Shown: positions 1-11,956 of the stretch, one piece after another
Position numbering within the stretch: position 1 is the first letter of the stretch
How the letters are laid out: every line of letters begins with the position of its first letter
From: Orientallactaga sibirica
Lineage: Eukaryota > Chordata > Mammalia > Rodentia > Dipodidae
NCBI GenBank assembly: GCA_036365145.1
Contig: JAEOAD010000048.1
Span: 11,852,501-11,916,500 of the forward strand
Direction of reading: 5' to 3'
Length of the DNA: 64,000 nucleotides
Notes under the pieces: model-generated
Told to the model about the DNA's origin: nothing
The model's input: only the letters and a program-made list of their open reading frames with translations
The model's database searches: none
Program-made: the position numbers and the translations under genes

Positions 1-1011
1 CAACCAAAACCTCTCCAGATATGGACCAATATTCCCTGGGGTGCAAGATCATACTGTTGAGAACCAACGGTCCAGACCAGAGAAAGCTATGCATCTTGCT
101 GCAACATGTTCTGGAAGCATTCTCATCTGAGCCAGTCTCTGGGGTAATTGTTGAACATTTCCTCTTCCCTCCTACATTGCCATCTCCACAAGGGCTGAGG
201 CAGACTAACTAGGTCTAATTCCTGCAGCATCCCATAGCAGGTTCTCAAAAATGACTATCTGAATAATGAAAGAAACTTCGAGTCATTTTCCTTTTATTAC
301 AACTCGGAAATTGACCCTGACTGGCAACTCAAGTGGGCCCCTGAGCCTGAATGTGGTTTCTCTGAGAGTGGCTTAGAGAATAAAACTTGGAAGTCCTGGT
401 ATTACAAGGAGACTCTCCATCAGGAAATATGGTGACCCTCTAACACCAACTGTAACTTTCCCTTTGTCGTGGGGAACGTAGTGCTAACCTATGGGGACTT
501 GTGGATGATGTTATTAAGCAGGAATCCGCTCAGTGCCAACTTGATCACTCCCCATCAGCTGTACCTTAGGCCCAAATATTGTCCTTGCCCACTTGCTTTA
601 TAATGTGTTCTTTAAGAAGCAAAAGCCCTGCTCCTCAGGGACCCAAAGGAGAAAGAGCAGGACTTGTTCCAGGTATAGGGCCAAGGTGGTTTCTCAGAAG
701 TTAACAAAGGAACATCTTCTCCCTACACCCACCCACCCCTGTAGCCCACTGTGGGCTACAGGCAAATACCTTATGGTCAAGTTCATGCCCAAGGGGAATA
801 TACCAACTTGAGAGTCCTGGATAACAAGGAATCTATCCAGAAGATTAAAATCAGTGCCAGTAATATTGATGTACTGTTTAAGAAATACAGGGAGAAATTT
901 TCTTTAAAAAAATCAAAAAACACAAAACAACCTGGAATTAGATCTGACTTTTGCAGTCTTGAAATTTCTGGCTTACTGTAATGAAAATCTAAGCAAGAAT
1001 TGGCTCAGAAC

Positions 1012-1042
<31 letters not shown>

Positions 1043-1670
1043 CTCATCCTAATTTGGCAGGTGCTAAGAAATACAAGCTTGGCTCATACAGAGAGGAGAC
1101 AGGCAAGAGAAAGATCAAAGCTAATACCTATTATTTTACCGCTGGTTCGAATCATCTTTTCTGCAGGGGTATCAATGAGGATTAGGTTTGGCTGCACAGA
1201 ATCTGCAATACAAGGCTGGAAATAGATGCTAGACAGGGCCAGCATGGCACGCACCACATCCGCGTGGCTTCCAGACGGCTTCTGTCATCTTTACTACTGG
1301 CTTCCATCTTCAAGGTCACCTCATGGCCACAATATGGCCTCCACAGCACCAGCCATCAGATCCATAAAACAGGCAGTGAGGAGGAGCATGAAGCAAGGCG
1401 AAAAAATCTATATACCCACTTCACCAGCCACGTTAAATGAGCTTTCGCAATAATCTTCACACATATCTCACTGGTCAAGCCTACTTGGCAAGAGCCACTG
1501 AGAAATGTTTCCTATTCGTCGCCACCACCACTATCCCTCCTCCCATCCTCTCAACCCTGGGATAATCCAAGCAAGTCCTGTTAGTCAGGAGAAGAAGGGA
1601 CAAAGGGCTGTGGTTAGGCAGTTAGCAATCTCTGCTACAATAAAATGGGCATGTTAAAACTGTACAGACA

Positions 1671-1883
1671 GGGCTGGAGAGATGGCTTAGCGGTTAAGGT
1701 GCTTGCCTGCAAAGCCTAACAACCCAGGTTCAACTCCCAAGTACCCACGTAAACAGACACATAGGTGGTGCATACATGTGGAGTTCGTTTGCAGTGGCTA
1801 GAGGCCCTGGCACACCCATTCTCTCTATATATCTGCCTCTCTCTCAAATAAATAAAATACTAAAAAGAAAAAAAAAAAAAAAA
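1671..1883 (+). mobile_element. tRNA-derived SINE (B2-headed family)
   Basis: Pol III A-box-like TGGCTTAGCGG and B-box-like GGTTCAACTCC, a pyrimidine (TCTC)n tract, AATAAA units and a poly-A tail. This module is the window's commonest repeat. Confidence 0.9.
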
Positions 1884-3420
1884 CCTGTGGACTGCAAAAT
1901 TCCCAGGCTTCCACACAGTCGGAGCCTCTGGTTTTAATGAGAAGGCTAAGGTTTGAAGCTAATAAATGGTAACCAAGAAGCTTCCCACCTAATTCTGGAG
2001 CCGAAGTTGCAGGGCATTCTGTCTGTACACATGGGTTTAATATAATCAATATTCTATATGACTTCCCACCCCCCCCAAAAAAAAACTTAGATAATCATGC
2101 TAATTTGTGGAGAAACCACTCACTGTCAGACCACTCCTACAGGGGATATATAAGGTACTAAAATTACCAGGATTGTCAACACGCCTCAGCTCATGTCCTA
2201 TTTTCTCTTTCCACAAAAGCCTCGGAAGGTTACACGTAGGGGCCACATCTTTAGACTTCTCTGGCCCCCTCCCCTTACACCAAAGCAGAGGCCAGTAAGC
2301 CTTACTGGTGATTTACACTAGACCTCAGTACCCACAAAAGCCTGAATGTCTCACAGGGACCTTTTAATGGGTTTTGTGTCTTATTTACTGTGCTTATCTG
2401 ACAACTTCACGAGGCTAAGAGACATCTCTAAAAACGTGTTGACATTTTAGTTCATTCTGAATGTCCTTCAGTGTATTATCAAATTTGAGCTGTGCATTCC
2501 CTCAGGCTATTAAAAAGTAGACAGAAATACAAATGTACATTTCAGCCTATATACTGGATACACAAACATTATGTCCCCATTAATAAATGCAGTGCTATAA
2601 ATACAATGACAGTTTTAGCCACCACCAACCCAGTTGTTAGTCAGGAGACTTCCAGCCAAAAACCAAAGCCCAGAAGTCAACGAACTTCCCAAACCTCCTG
2701 CCTCTCCTGTTCTGGGGCTACCCCTCAGCAATGCTTTCTTCCCTGCAAAGACAGCCGGCCTAATTCAATTGCTCGCCATGATCAATTGCAGCCTTCAGGG
2801 TCCAAGGTGCCCGAACGTTTTAAATTACATTGTTGCCAAATTAATCATGCGTGAGAACAATTATTAACTAATCTCACTTGATTTTCTTACTAAGTGAGCC
2901 CCTAAAGAAATGTCAGAAATACACCAAAGCAGCAAAAAAAAAAAAAAAAAAAAAAAAGTCTCTATTCGGAAAGGTTAAATCCAAATAAAAATTAGCTTTC
3001 ATGGTGCACATTGGCTAACAAAAGCAGTATGCAAAAATGCTACGTCTTTTACCCAAACGACATCATTCTGCCATTTCCAAAAATCTGAAATTACTGCCTT
3101 TTTCACAGGCTGGAGACACAAGGAAGTCTGGGTTGGAGAACAGTATTGTAGTACTCTGAGAGGGAATGATCATTATAATTTTTTTCTCAACCCTTTCAAA
3201 CTTGAACAAATATCAGAGAAGTCATTTGCCATAGTGTTTTTAACTTTTATCCCACCGTGTTAGGAGAAAGGTGAGAAATGTCCCTCGCGAGAAGGGAGGC
3301 TTTGGTAAAAGTAAGGCGGCGCCGTGACAAGAGGGAGCCCCGGGGTGCGTGGATTTCTGCGATGTTCCCAGGGAAGATGCGGGACTTGTCCCCGCACGTC
3401 GCGCGCTCGCCCGGGGACCA

Positions 3421-3492
3421 CCCAGCATCAGTATCCCAGCATCAGTATCCCTTCATCCCAGCATCAGCATCCCTGCATCCCAGCATCAGCGT
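3421..3492. repeat. 14-bp minisatellite with 8-bp partial units
   Basis: Units of CCCAGCATCAGTAT or close variants at 3421, 3435, 3457 and 3479, with 8-base partial units at 3449 and 3471 (pattern 14-14-8-14-8-14). Confidence 0.85.
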
Positions 3493-3806
3493 CCCCGCCC
3501 CGCCGCGGCAGGACCGGCCGGGCGGATGGCAGCCAGCAAGCCAACGGGTCGTCAGTCCTTGGGACCCCGGGCACGTCCCTCCCGAGGCCGGAAGGGCGCG
3601 AGGGCGGGAAGCAGGGGGCGGGCCCGCAGCGCGGCGTCTCTCAAAGTTTCTCGCACTTGCACAGTTGCTCCGCTTCCTGTGGGGGTGCACGCCCCGCCTC
3701 GCCGGGCTGCCCGGCCGGCCGGAGGAGGACCCGAGGCGGGAGGCGGGCCGGGCCGGGGAACCGGGGACCCCGCGGGCGGGCGGGCGCGCCCCGTCCCACC
3801 TGAGCG

Positions 3807-3822
3807 CCGCGAGAGGGCGCTG
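3807..3822 (+). promoter_or_regulatory. CTCF-like motif
   Basis: CCGCGAGAGGGCGCTG fits the CTCF core (CC-ASYAG-RKGGC-RSY type) except at one position. It lies 130 bases inside B3GLCT intron 1. Confidence 0.55.
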
Positions 3823-3949
3823 CGGTCGGCGGCCCGGGACGGCGCGCGCGGGGAACCCACGGGACACGCCCGGCCCCGCGCCCCACCCGCTGCCCGCCCG
3901 CGCCCGGCGGCTGCCCACGCCTCGTCCCGGGCCCGTCCGCCGCACTTAC

Positions 3950-4019
3950 CCGCCGAGCAGGTGAGGAGGAAGAGGAGGAGAAGGAGCAGCGCCCCGAGGC
4001 GGCGGGCGGCCGAGCGCAT
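3950..4019 (-). CDS. B3GLCT: B3GLCT coding exon 1 (partial gene; rest lies left of the window)
   Basis: B3GLCT is the ER-lumen enzyme that adds glucose beta-1,3 to O-linked fucose on thrombospondin type 1 repeats; human loss causes Peters-plus syndrome. From the ATG at 4019-4017 this exon encodes 23 residues plus one base: a basic start (MRSAARR), a Leu-rich core and LLTCSA, an ER signal or anchor segment. LLTCS lies at residues 18-22, as in the human protein I recall, though the preceding residues are diverged. A consensus donor GTAAGT follows at 3949-3944. Support also comes from the CpG island and the divergent position about 36 kb from HSPH1, as in human. An in-frame upstream ATG exists at 4172, but I prefer 4019 because it aligns with the human start. 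Only the leader is visible, so no catalytic residue can be checked. Confidence 0.82.
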
Positions 4020-4210
4020 CCCGGGCGGCGGAGGCTGCGCGCCCTCTCCGGGCGGCCGCGGGCAGCGGAGACGCGCGGGAGCCGAGCTGCGCGGCTGCCG
4101 CTCCGCCGGCGCCTCCGCCGCGCTGACCCTTCTCCGCCGGCTCCCCTCCTCCCTCCGCCCGCCCGCCCTCACTGCCTTCCTTCCTTCCTTCTTCCTTCCC
4201 GGCTCGGGCC

Positions 4211-4226
4211 GCGCCCTCTGGCGGCC
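4211..4226 (-). promoter_or_regulatory. CTCF-like motif
   Basis: On the minus strand the core reads CCGCCAGAGGGCGC, a strong CTCF consensus match. It faces the motif at 3807, with B3GLCT exon 1 between them. Confidence 0.62.
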
Positions 4227-4308
4227 GGGAGCGGGAGCGCCCCGCTGCGCGCTTCCAGCTCCCCGAGGCCCCCCGTGGTGCCCGACGGGCTGCTGCGGGC
4301 ACCAGGGA

Positions 4309-4345
4309 CCCCCCCCCCGCCGCCGCCGCCGCCGCCGCCTCCCGC
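4309..4345. repeat. C run and (CCG)n trinucleotide repeat
   Basis: Nine or more Cs followed by about eight CCG units in the B3GLCT CpG island. Likely length-polymorphic. Confidence 0.85.
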
Positions 4346-4829
4346 CCAGGCTGGGTCCTCCTCCCTGGCGACTTACTCCCTCCGCTGCAGACTCTGGCTG
4401 CCAACCTCCATCACTCCTTTTTCCTTCTTCTCCAACAGCCCCCTGACTGAAGCCCCATCCACCCCTTTACCGCCCCCCCCAGCAATTGATGACTTGTTCC
4501 CCTTATTATCCCCCAAGTAAAGGAGAGGGGATCATTTATCTTCTCTGCTAATGGACTATCTGATATTTTTTAAAAAAAAAGAAACAAAAATCGATAATTA
4601 AACCCTTAATATTGTTGGCACCAATATTCTTCTCTGATGAATGCGTTTTTAATCAGCTCAACGTATTTACTTAATAATCCTCTTTTTAAATGGAATTTGA
4701 CAATCACTTGGGCCTGGAATTTTGCTTTTAATAGATGTTCATGTAAATGAAATTTTCTCTTAATATGATTTTCAGTGTTCACCATAATGAGAGAGGAAGG
4801 GTAAAATTTTATTGCAAAACACTTGATGG

Positions 4830-5036
4830 GGGCTGGAGAGATGGCTTAGTAGTTAAGGTGCTTGCCTGCAAAGCTAAAGGAGCCAGGCTTGATTCCCCAA
4901 CACCCATCTAACCCAGTCATAAGGTGGCACATGCGTCTGGAGTTCATTTGCAATAGTTACAGACCCTGGCACACCCATATTCATTCATTCATTCATTCAT
5001 TCTCTTTCTCTCTAATAAATAAGATATTTAAAAAAA
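4830..5036 (+). mobile_element. tRNA-derived SINE, young, with target duplication
   Basis: Flanked by the perfect direct repeat AAAACACTTGATGG (left 4816-4829, right about 5037-5050). Carries an ATTC run and a poly-A tail. Confidence 0.93.
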
Positions 5037-5050
5037 AAAACACTTGATGG

Positions 5051-7934
5051 AAATTAACTTTGGAATACAGGGTAGTGGAATGACATGGAAACCCTTATAG
5101 GCATAGTCCCTCTTAGCTGCACAAAACTACTAAGGGGCTCCCACCCACGGGGAAGAGTGAAAGCAACAAAGGGGAAGGGCTGACCCAGTGGACTGAAAGA
5201 GCAATTTCAGGTGAAGAACTAGGGCCCCCTCCTTGGGTCTGCACTCCCCAGATCTCCTCCCAGCCAAGATTCATTTGTGTGTCCAGTGAAATAAACAGGA
5301 CCAAGGAGACATTCCAAGCCCATGACCTGGAGACCATGTCCAAGGTTTCGCTCATACCTACTCCTATTTTGGGTCTGCCTGCTATGTGTCTGCAGCTCAA
5401 CCACCTGATAATGCTGTTCTTTCCCCTTATGGCCTTAGAATATCCACCATGTTGAACATCTAATGAGGACCCATGCCAGGCTCTTCACCTTCATGGTGAC
5501 CCATCCCTTAGATACCTCTTGGGAAAATTCCAAGACTTACCTAGTTCGGAGTTGTGAATTGTTTCCAATTTCCAAAGTTGCCCAGCTTCCTCCCAAGAAA
5601 ACATCCCTTGCATATGTTAGGTAATACACACGGAAGCAAATTCAACTGAGGACTCCACATTTGTAGCAAGCAAATCTAGGAGCTTGTTCATGTTTTCATC
5701 CAAATTCACAGGGTACAGTATTACTTGTGCTCCAGAGTATGGGACACTGGGCCTACAGCAGAGGCCTCTCTTGAAGTGATAAACTTGCCCAGTTCCTCCT
5801 CTCCACGGCAGACATTGATAAACAGGACATTGCACAGCTCTGTAACTCATGTTTGATAATGGATTGCCTTTCAGTTCCTCTGGTCATATGATAAATGGAC
5901 TTGCTGGGAATTCTGTCTCCCTATTGCGAGTAGAAAGACTTACAGAACAAACATGTCCATGACAACACTGACAGTCTCACCATGAGACACTGCTTCCCTG
6001 GAACACCAAGTGTGATGGGACAACATTCGGTGGGACAAAATAAATCTCTCTCAGAAACTCTAAGGTTAAAAAAAAAAGCCCATAGCTCTCTCCTGGGTTA
6101 TTTCACCTTCAAGCTGTTCCCCTCACGTTAGCTTTTGGGAGTATGCCACTTCCCTTGGGGGAAGACAGAGGGGAAAAACATGAGTTGTCTCCCCAATGGA
6201 TCCTACAGAAACTTGATTTAAACAGGCTGGTGACTTAAAATAATTACAATCTAAGTAATTTTAGATGATTTTTATAAATTCATAAGGAGAATATAAGTAC
6301 ATATTAATAAAATCATTAACACACCTTTGTAGGTCTGGCTTTACTGAGGGTGCTTGAGAACTGAACCCAGGCCACTGGGCTTATAAGCAAGCACCTTTAA
6401 CCACTGAGCAATTTCCCCAGCCCTGTATAGATGGTTTCTGATCTTGCAAAAACAGTAGGCCCAAAAGGCAGGATTGCCTTCATTTTTCAACTGATACTAT
6501 TGGCTGATGGGCCCTTTGGAAGTCTATGACAGATATCTGGCTCTAAGCCCCAAAATTCCCAGTCCACTTGGGGAGAGAAAATATTCATAACTGATATTTC
6601 TCCTGAGCCACAGATGCTGCAGCATGGGTAGATGAAAGGAACACTTTGGGACACAGAGAAAAATATGGAATCAAATCCTTTGGAATTGCTGGTAAAGTGA
6701 CTAGCCCAACTTCTTAAAGAAGACATAGCAGCTTTCTGGGCAGAGAGAATGAAAAGGTTCAGTTCCAGGCAGAAGCACAGTGTGCACATAACAGATCAGC
6801 CAAATGCCACAGGATGGGCTGACAGAGAAGGCTTCTTTCTGGCTCCCCACCCCCACCCCACTCCTGTAATTCCAGAGTGGCCCTGGGCCTCCAGTTCTTG
6901 TTCCAGTAAAGGCCACAGAACAGGTTAAACATCTTCCAGTCCCCTGGGCCTACCTTCAGGCCTGAGGCAGGTTAGTGATAAACACATTCCAAGAGGGCCA
7001 CTCTCTCCTTACATTGGGGCCTGGCTTCATGATAAGTCATGACTGGTACACAGGATGATTTTCCAAACTAAATTGGGCCTGGAGTCTGAAGGTGGAGCAG
7101 AAAGACCAGAACTGGATCTCAAGGACTTAAGATCACTGTGATGTTGGACCCACAATATAATACTTTAGCCATAGGCTAATCCTCCCCTCACTCCAGAATC
7201 TGCACCCTGGGTAATAGGAGAGTGACCATTTCACATGATGCCTTAAACTCAAAGGAAGCAAGAGGGTCTTTAGCATCCACGGGAGAATAGTATGACAGGA
7301 AGACAAGAGACAGCAAAACGCACTGCCCCTCAGCGCAGATCCAGAGGGTGCAGCCCCCGGCAGGTGCACAGAAAGAATCCTTTCATGACCTGAAGTGATG
7401 TCTCCACAGATGGTCTTTCAACACTCACTGCAAATGCCTTCTGTCAAACCAGACTTTCACCCAAGGATTGTCACAGCTTACCAAACCCAAACTAAGACCC
7501 CAGAAATGCAACTTCAAGTTACCACCTCACTTCTGCAGGCTCCCAGGACAAGACCAGCAATCTGGAGCCATTTGACATTCAAATACCTGCTCTTTCGAAG
7601 GCACAGTGGCGCAAAGCTGTGTCTCCAAGACACACCATCTCGCAGACCTTCCCATTAGAGCTAGACGAACCCCTTGGCTGTTTGGCTGTCCTTTCCAGTC
7701 ACTTACTGCCCGTGGGCTAAGGGAGCCACAGGAAGTGTCTGCATGGGACAAGCTTGTTCAGTATCCAACAGACAATGTGCTATGGATGATAACTAACAAC
7801 TAGAATGGATGTGAGCAGCTCTGGCAGGAGGGCAAAACAGCCAAGCGACCCATCTACTTTGAATCGGGAGTTCTAGAAGTTCATTTCACAACAGCTGTTG
7901 GGAGATACAGCATCCTGATTAGCAAGCTGACTCT
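5051..7934. other. Intergenic, mostly single-copy-looking
   Basis: No gene recognised. Scattered short ORFs have no family resemblance and no consistent frame. The only clear element is a decayed minus-strand tRNA-SINE at about 6330-6424. Confidence 0.6.
6330..6424 (-). mobile_element. Decayed tRNA-derived SINE, head end only
   Basis: Reverse-strand match to the SINE head (CCACTGAGCAATTTCCCCAG) with many mismatches, so an old copy. Confidence 0.75.
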
Positions 7935-7953
7935 GATGACTGGCAACTTTTTT

Positions 7954-8183
7954 AAAATATCATTTATTTATTTGTTTATTTATTTATTTATTTGCAAGCA
8001 GAGAGATAGAAGAGAGACACAGAGAGAGAATGTGCGCATCAGGGCCTCTAGCCGCTGCAAACGTAACTCCAGATGCATGTGCCACTTTGTGCATCTGGCT
8101 TACGTGGGCCCTGGAGAATCAAACCCGGGTGGTTGGGCTTTGCAGGCAAGCGCATTAACCACTGAGCAATCTCTCCAGCCCCC
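7954..8183 (-). mobile_element. tRNA-derived SINE with 18-bp target duplication
   Basis: ATGACTGGCAACTTTTTT occurs at 7936-7953 and again at 8184-8201, perfectly. Inserted in minus orientation. Confidence 0.93.
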
Positions 8184-8549
8184 ATGACTGGCAACTTTTT
8201 TGAGGTATCCATGAGCAAGCATTCCTGGAGGAAGTGCATGTGACAGACCCTCCTATGATATGAGAGTGGGAAGAAGAAGAGCCTTCCTGGGGAATCGCAT
8301 CCAGTTAAAGGATGGAGACATACAGTGTGATCATGAGCCCATGTGTGACACCTATGCCCTCTGAGAAGCCCAGGAGCAAGGTTAGATGGAAATGCAGGAA
8401 GAAGAAAAGTCGCTTATAATGGATGGGAGGAAGCCTCACAGGGAGAGCACAGTGGCAGACAGGCTATGGCAGATGGAGAAAGACATCAAACAGAGGGACA
8501 GGTGAGAACCGACATGAAAGCTCAGGACCATAAAATTTCAGAAACAGAT

Positions 8550-8717
8550 GCCAGGCAGGGTAGCACACGCCTTTAATCCCAGAACTCAGGAGGCCAAGGT
8601 AGAAGGATCACTGTGTTCAAGGCCAGCCTGAGATTTCATAGTGAATTCCAAGTCAGCCTGGGCTACAGGGAGACCCTACCTCAAAATCAAAAAGAAAAGA
8701 AAAAAGAAAAAAAAATC
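8550..8717 (+). mobile_element. B1-type (7SL-derived) SINE
   Basis: Contains CGCCTTTAATCCCAG and GCCAGCCTGAG, then an A-rich tail. Moderately diverged. Confidence 0.88.
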
Positions 8718-9104
8718 CAGAACAAGGAGTTCAGCCAGCTCCTAGGGATGGGAAGCTGGTCAGGGCCAAAGGTAAGTAGGGCCCCAGGTGCCATGCCCTG
8801 GAGAAGGACCTTCAGTGCGGGACTCTGAGGTACAGAGAAATGCAATGGATGCTTCAGCCAGTGAGGACAAAACCACCAGGCCTGTGGCTTTTAAGACCTT
8901 TCTTGTGTCCTGACTACAACCCCTCTCAAAGAAGGGATAAATATTTCACTGTATGATGCACTTACCGGATGGAAAGCCCCGTCATATGTACTGTAATTTA
9001 ACGAATGAAGCAAGGCAGCGAGAAAATGAATTCAATGCTAACATTCTGGTGGGTTGAAAGAGGGCAGAAGAGGAAAACGATTGCCTAAAAATATATGAGG
9101 AATG

Positions 9105-9345
9105 CATGTTGTAGCTAGGCATTCTGCCAGTGACTTTTAAATATATTAGTTCACTTAATCCTTACAATAAAACACCACAGAAACATTAAAAGGCTATGCT
9201 TTTTCCTTTTCTTTTTTTTTCTTTTCTCCTTGGATATGGGGTCTTGCTCTATAGCTTAGGCATGTTCCTCCTGTCTCAGCTTCCCATTTCCCAGATGAGT
9301 AAAATGAATCTTAGCAAGGTCAGATACCAATAACCAGCACTGCGT
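9105..9345 (+). mobile_element. MIR relic split by a rodent B1-like fragment
   Basis: TTCACTTAATCCTTACAATAA (9151-9171) and CCCATTTCCCAGATGAGTAAA (9283-9303) are the two conserved MIR blocks. T-rich, B1-like minus-strand sequence (about 9197-9282) separates them. Confidence 0.7.
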
Positions 9346-9599
9346 GCTGCAGTGGCAACTGTGCACGTTAACCAGGTAGAACGAGTGAGACGGAAGGAAG
9401 GGGTCTCTATGGCGGTGTGACAGAAGTCAGACCAACTGTACTTGTGAGTGGACGGGCTGGTATTAAAGAGATTCACAGAAGGGGGTCGACAAAGCCATGA
9501 ACTGAAATGGAGATGTGCCACAAGAATGAGTTTGTGAAGAAAGATTATTAGCATCATACTAGTACAAGTGATAGCTATGCCTGCACGATACCAGTCGGT

Positions 9600-9770
9600 T
9601 AACAGTAATGCACTGAACACTTCTCTCTTCCCACGCATCAGCCTAAGTGCTTTACAAGTATTATTCGGTAATCTTTTATTTAATTTTCCAAACAGCTTTC
9701 TTACTATCATTGCTATTTTAGATGGATTAAGTCCCTCACCTGAGGACTATATTTCTCTTAGGAGAACCTG
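9600..9770 (+). mobile_element. MIR relic
   Basis: AGTGCTTTACAAGTATTATT, then TTTAATTTTCCAAACAGC and TTTTAGATGGATTAAG follow the MIR consensus order. Very old. Confidence 0.65.
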
Positions 9771-10284
9771 AGATTGTTTCCACGTGTCCAGGTTTGCAAG
9801 GTCAAAACTACTTTTATAGAAATACAGAAATGTTGCTTTTGCTTTGTGTGGAATTTTCCACCAATGGATACGAAAGCATTCATGGATAAAAGCAATAACC
9901 AAGGGAGTGACATCAAACTGTATCTGGAGAAAAGAAAAGCCAAGTTCACTTAAGAAAGTCCTTGAAGCAGTGGAAATTACCAAGTTAATTAAATTACACC
10001 CTTGAATACACATCTCTGTAGCTTGCGCAACAAATTGAGGGGTAGGCATCAAAGCACACGTGTGTACATACACAGACGTCTCGTCGAGAGGCCCTTGTGA
10101 GCTTGCTTGAGTTACAAGCTGAACTAGCCGCTGATTTCAGGGACCCCGTTTCACAGAACAAAATGACAACCAACTACAGTTACTCAGGACAAACATTTCT
10201 CTCAAAAAAAATAAAACACCAATGTGAGCCTGTTGTGAAGGGAAAACAACTGAGGGGATTTGTTACCAATAATAACATTCAAAA

Positions 10285-10438
10285 GGACCGAGTGGTGGCT
10301 CACACCTTAATCCCAGCATTCTGGAGGCCAAGGTAGGAGGATTACTGTGAGTTTGAGACCAGCCTGAAACTACATAGCAAATTCCTGGTCAGCCTGGGCT
10401 AGAATGAGACCCTACCTTGAAAAAAACAAACAAACGAA
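10285..10438 (+). mobile_element. B1-type SINE
   Basis: Full-length copy ending in an AAAC tail, adjacent to the SINE at 10449. Confidence 0.88.
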
Positions 10439-10448
10439 CATATTTCTT

Positions 10449-10646
10449 GGGCTGGAGAGATGGCTTAGCAGTTAAGGCACTTGCCTGCGAAGCCTAGGGA
10501 AGCAGGTTCAATTCCCCAGTACCCATGGTGGTGCATGTGTCTGGAGTTTGTTTGAATGGCTAGAGGCCTGTTCTCTCACTTTCTCTATATGCCTCCCTCT
10601 CTCTCTCAATAAATAAGTATAAAAATCTTTTAAAAAATAAACAAAA
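10449..10646 (+). mobile_element. tRNA-derived SINE
   Basis: Head, B box and AATAAATAAG tail all present. A second copy follows within 25 bases. Confidence 0.9.
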
Positions 10647-10666
10647 AAGTGAGTTTGGGCTGGAGA

Positions 10667-10814
10667 GATGGCTCAGCCATTAAGGCCTTTACCTGCAAAG
10701 CCTAATAACCCGAGTTCAATTTCCCAGTACCCACATAACGCCAGATGCTCAAGGTGACACATAATGCTGTTTACAGCAGAGGAGGCACTTAGTGCGCCCT
10801 TTCTCGTTTTCTTT
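10667..10814 (+). mobile_element. tRNA-derived SINE, 3'-truncated by a B1
   Basis: Head and middle are recognisable; the tail is lost where the B1 at 10817 begins. Confidence 0.82.
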
Positions 10815-10816
10815 CT

Positions 10817-10973
10817 GCCAGGCGTGGTGGCACACACCTTTAATCCCAGCATTCAGGAGGCAGAGGTAGGAGGATTGCTGTGAGTTTGAGGCCAGCCTGA
10901 GACTGCATCATGAACTCCAACTCAGCCTGGGCTAGAGTGAGACCCTACCTTGAAAAAAAAAAAGAAAAACGTG
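10817..10973 (+). mobile_element. B1-type SINE, near full length
   Basis: GCCAGGCGTGGTGGCACACA start through CCCTACCTTGAAAAA end; close to consensus. Confidence 0.92.
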
Positions 10974-11519
10974 GAAAAAAGGTTTCTTTTTTAATGTTTT
11001 ACAATGAAAAGCATCAACAGTTGAAAAGTTGGCATACTGTGGTCAAATAGTATTTTCCATATGACCTACAGATAATGTAACAAAACCATGCACATGTACC
11101 ATTTACATTCCAAATATAACACAGACCAAGACTTTAAAGCTACTATAAAGATAATATGGTTTCAAAGGATACATTGCAATAAACCTGTCATAAGTTTCCA
11201 GTTGTTGCACATGGAGGTGTCAAATCAAAGAATATTCACAACTATAAAAAACATTGTTAAATATTTCAACTTCCTCTTTCAAATGCATCTCAGAATGAGA
11301 CTGAATTTTCACTTATTTTTATCCAGAATAATGTATCTCAACAGACAAAATGAAAAGGCCAATTGAGAAGCAGACAGTGAAGCGATTTACAAAAATGTAA
11401 AAATACTCTTTTTCACCAACTTCTCTCTTGAAAAACTATTTTCCATTAAACTATGAGTATTGTGATAGAGTTAGTACTAATTTTAAGTGAATAAATGTGT
11501 TTAAGTCTCTCAGTTTTCT

Positions 11520-11727
11520 TTATCTTTTTAATATTTTATTTATTTATTTGAGAGAGAGAGAAAGCAGCAGATAGAATGGACATGCCAAGGCCTCTAGCCA
11601 CTGCAAACAAACTCTGGACGCATGCGCCACCTTGTGCATCTGGCTTCCGTGAGTACCACAGAATCAAATCTGAGTCCTTAAGCTTCACAGGCAAGCACTT
11701 TAATCACTAAGCCATCTCTCCAGGCCC
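11520..11727 (-). mobile_element. tRNA-derived SINE
   Basis: Minus orientation with (TTTA)n and (GA)n tail complement. Tandem with another at 11735. Confidence 0.9.
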
Positions 11728-11734
11728 CAGTTTT

Positions 11735-11956
11735 TTTTAAATATTTTATTTTTATTTATTTATTTGAGAGAGAGATACAAAAATAGGCAGGGAGAGAGAC
11801 AGAATTGGCGCTCCAGAGCCTCCAGCCACTGTAAATGAACTCCAGATGTGTGCACTCCTTTGTGCATCTGGCTTACGTGGGTCCTGGGGAATCGAACCTG
11901 GGTTCTTTGGCTTTGCAGGCAAGCACCTTAACCACTAAGCCAGCTCTCCAGTCCCC
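11735..11956 (-). mobile_element. tRNA-derived SINE
   Basis: A second minus copy with only a T run between it and the previous one, suggesting insertion into the older tail. Confidence 0.9.

Larger units (their letters stand above)
1..3949 (-). other. B3GLCT: B3GLCT intron 1 (5' part)
   Basis: Mostly single-copy-looking. It contains an A29 tract (about 1011-1039), a possible ancient repeat relic near 1226-1560, one tRNA-SINE (1671-1883), a poly-A run near 2934-2957, and the GC-rich edge of the CpG island with a small tandem repeat (3421-3492). No exon evidence on either strand. Confidence 0.7.
3290..4400 (-). promoter_or_regulatory. B3GLCT: B3GLCT CpG island and promoter
   Basis: A strongly CpG-rich block centred on exon 1, with the predicted promoter just upstream of exon 1 on the minus strand (about 4050-4300). 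It has a TTCC run (4177-4200), a CCG trinucleotide run (4309-4345) and CTCF-like motifs on both sides of the exon. I see no TATA box. Confidence 0.8.

Noticed and set aside
3552..4172. Longer minus-strand reading frame around B3GLCT exon 1
   Set aside because: It reads through the consensus donor GTAAGT into intron 1, and the upstream ATG adds 51 residues with no counterpart in the known protein.
3349..4446. 365-codon Arg/Pro/Ala-rich plus-strand ORF and overlapping frames
   Set aside because: CpG-island sequence rarely contains stop codons. The only homology-supported coding segment here is the 70-base B3GLCT exon on the other strand.
9276..9710. 144-codon minus-strand ORF with hydrophobic stretches
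   Set aside because: It overlaps MIR relics whose sequence explains the composition; no family resemblance.
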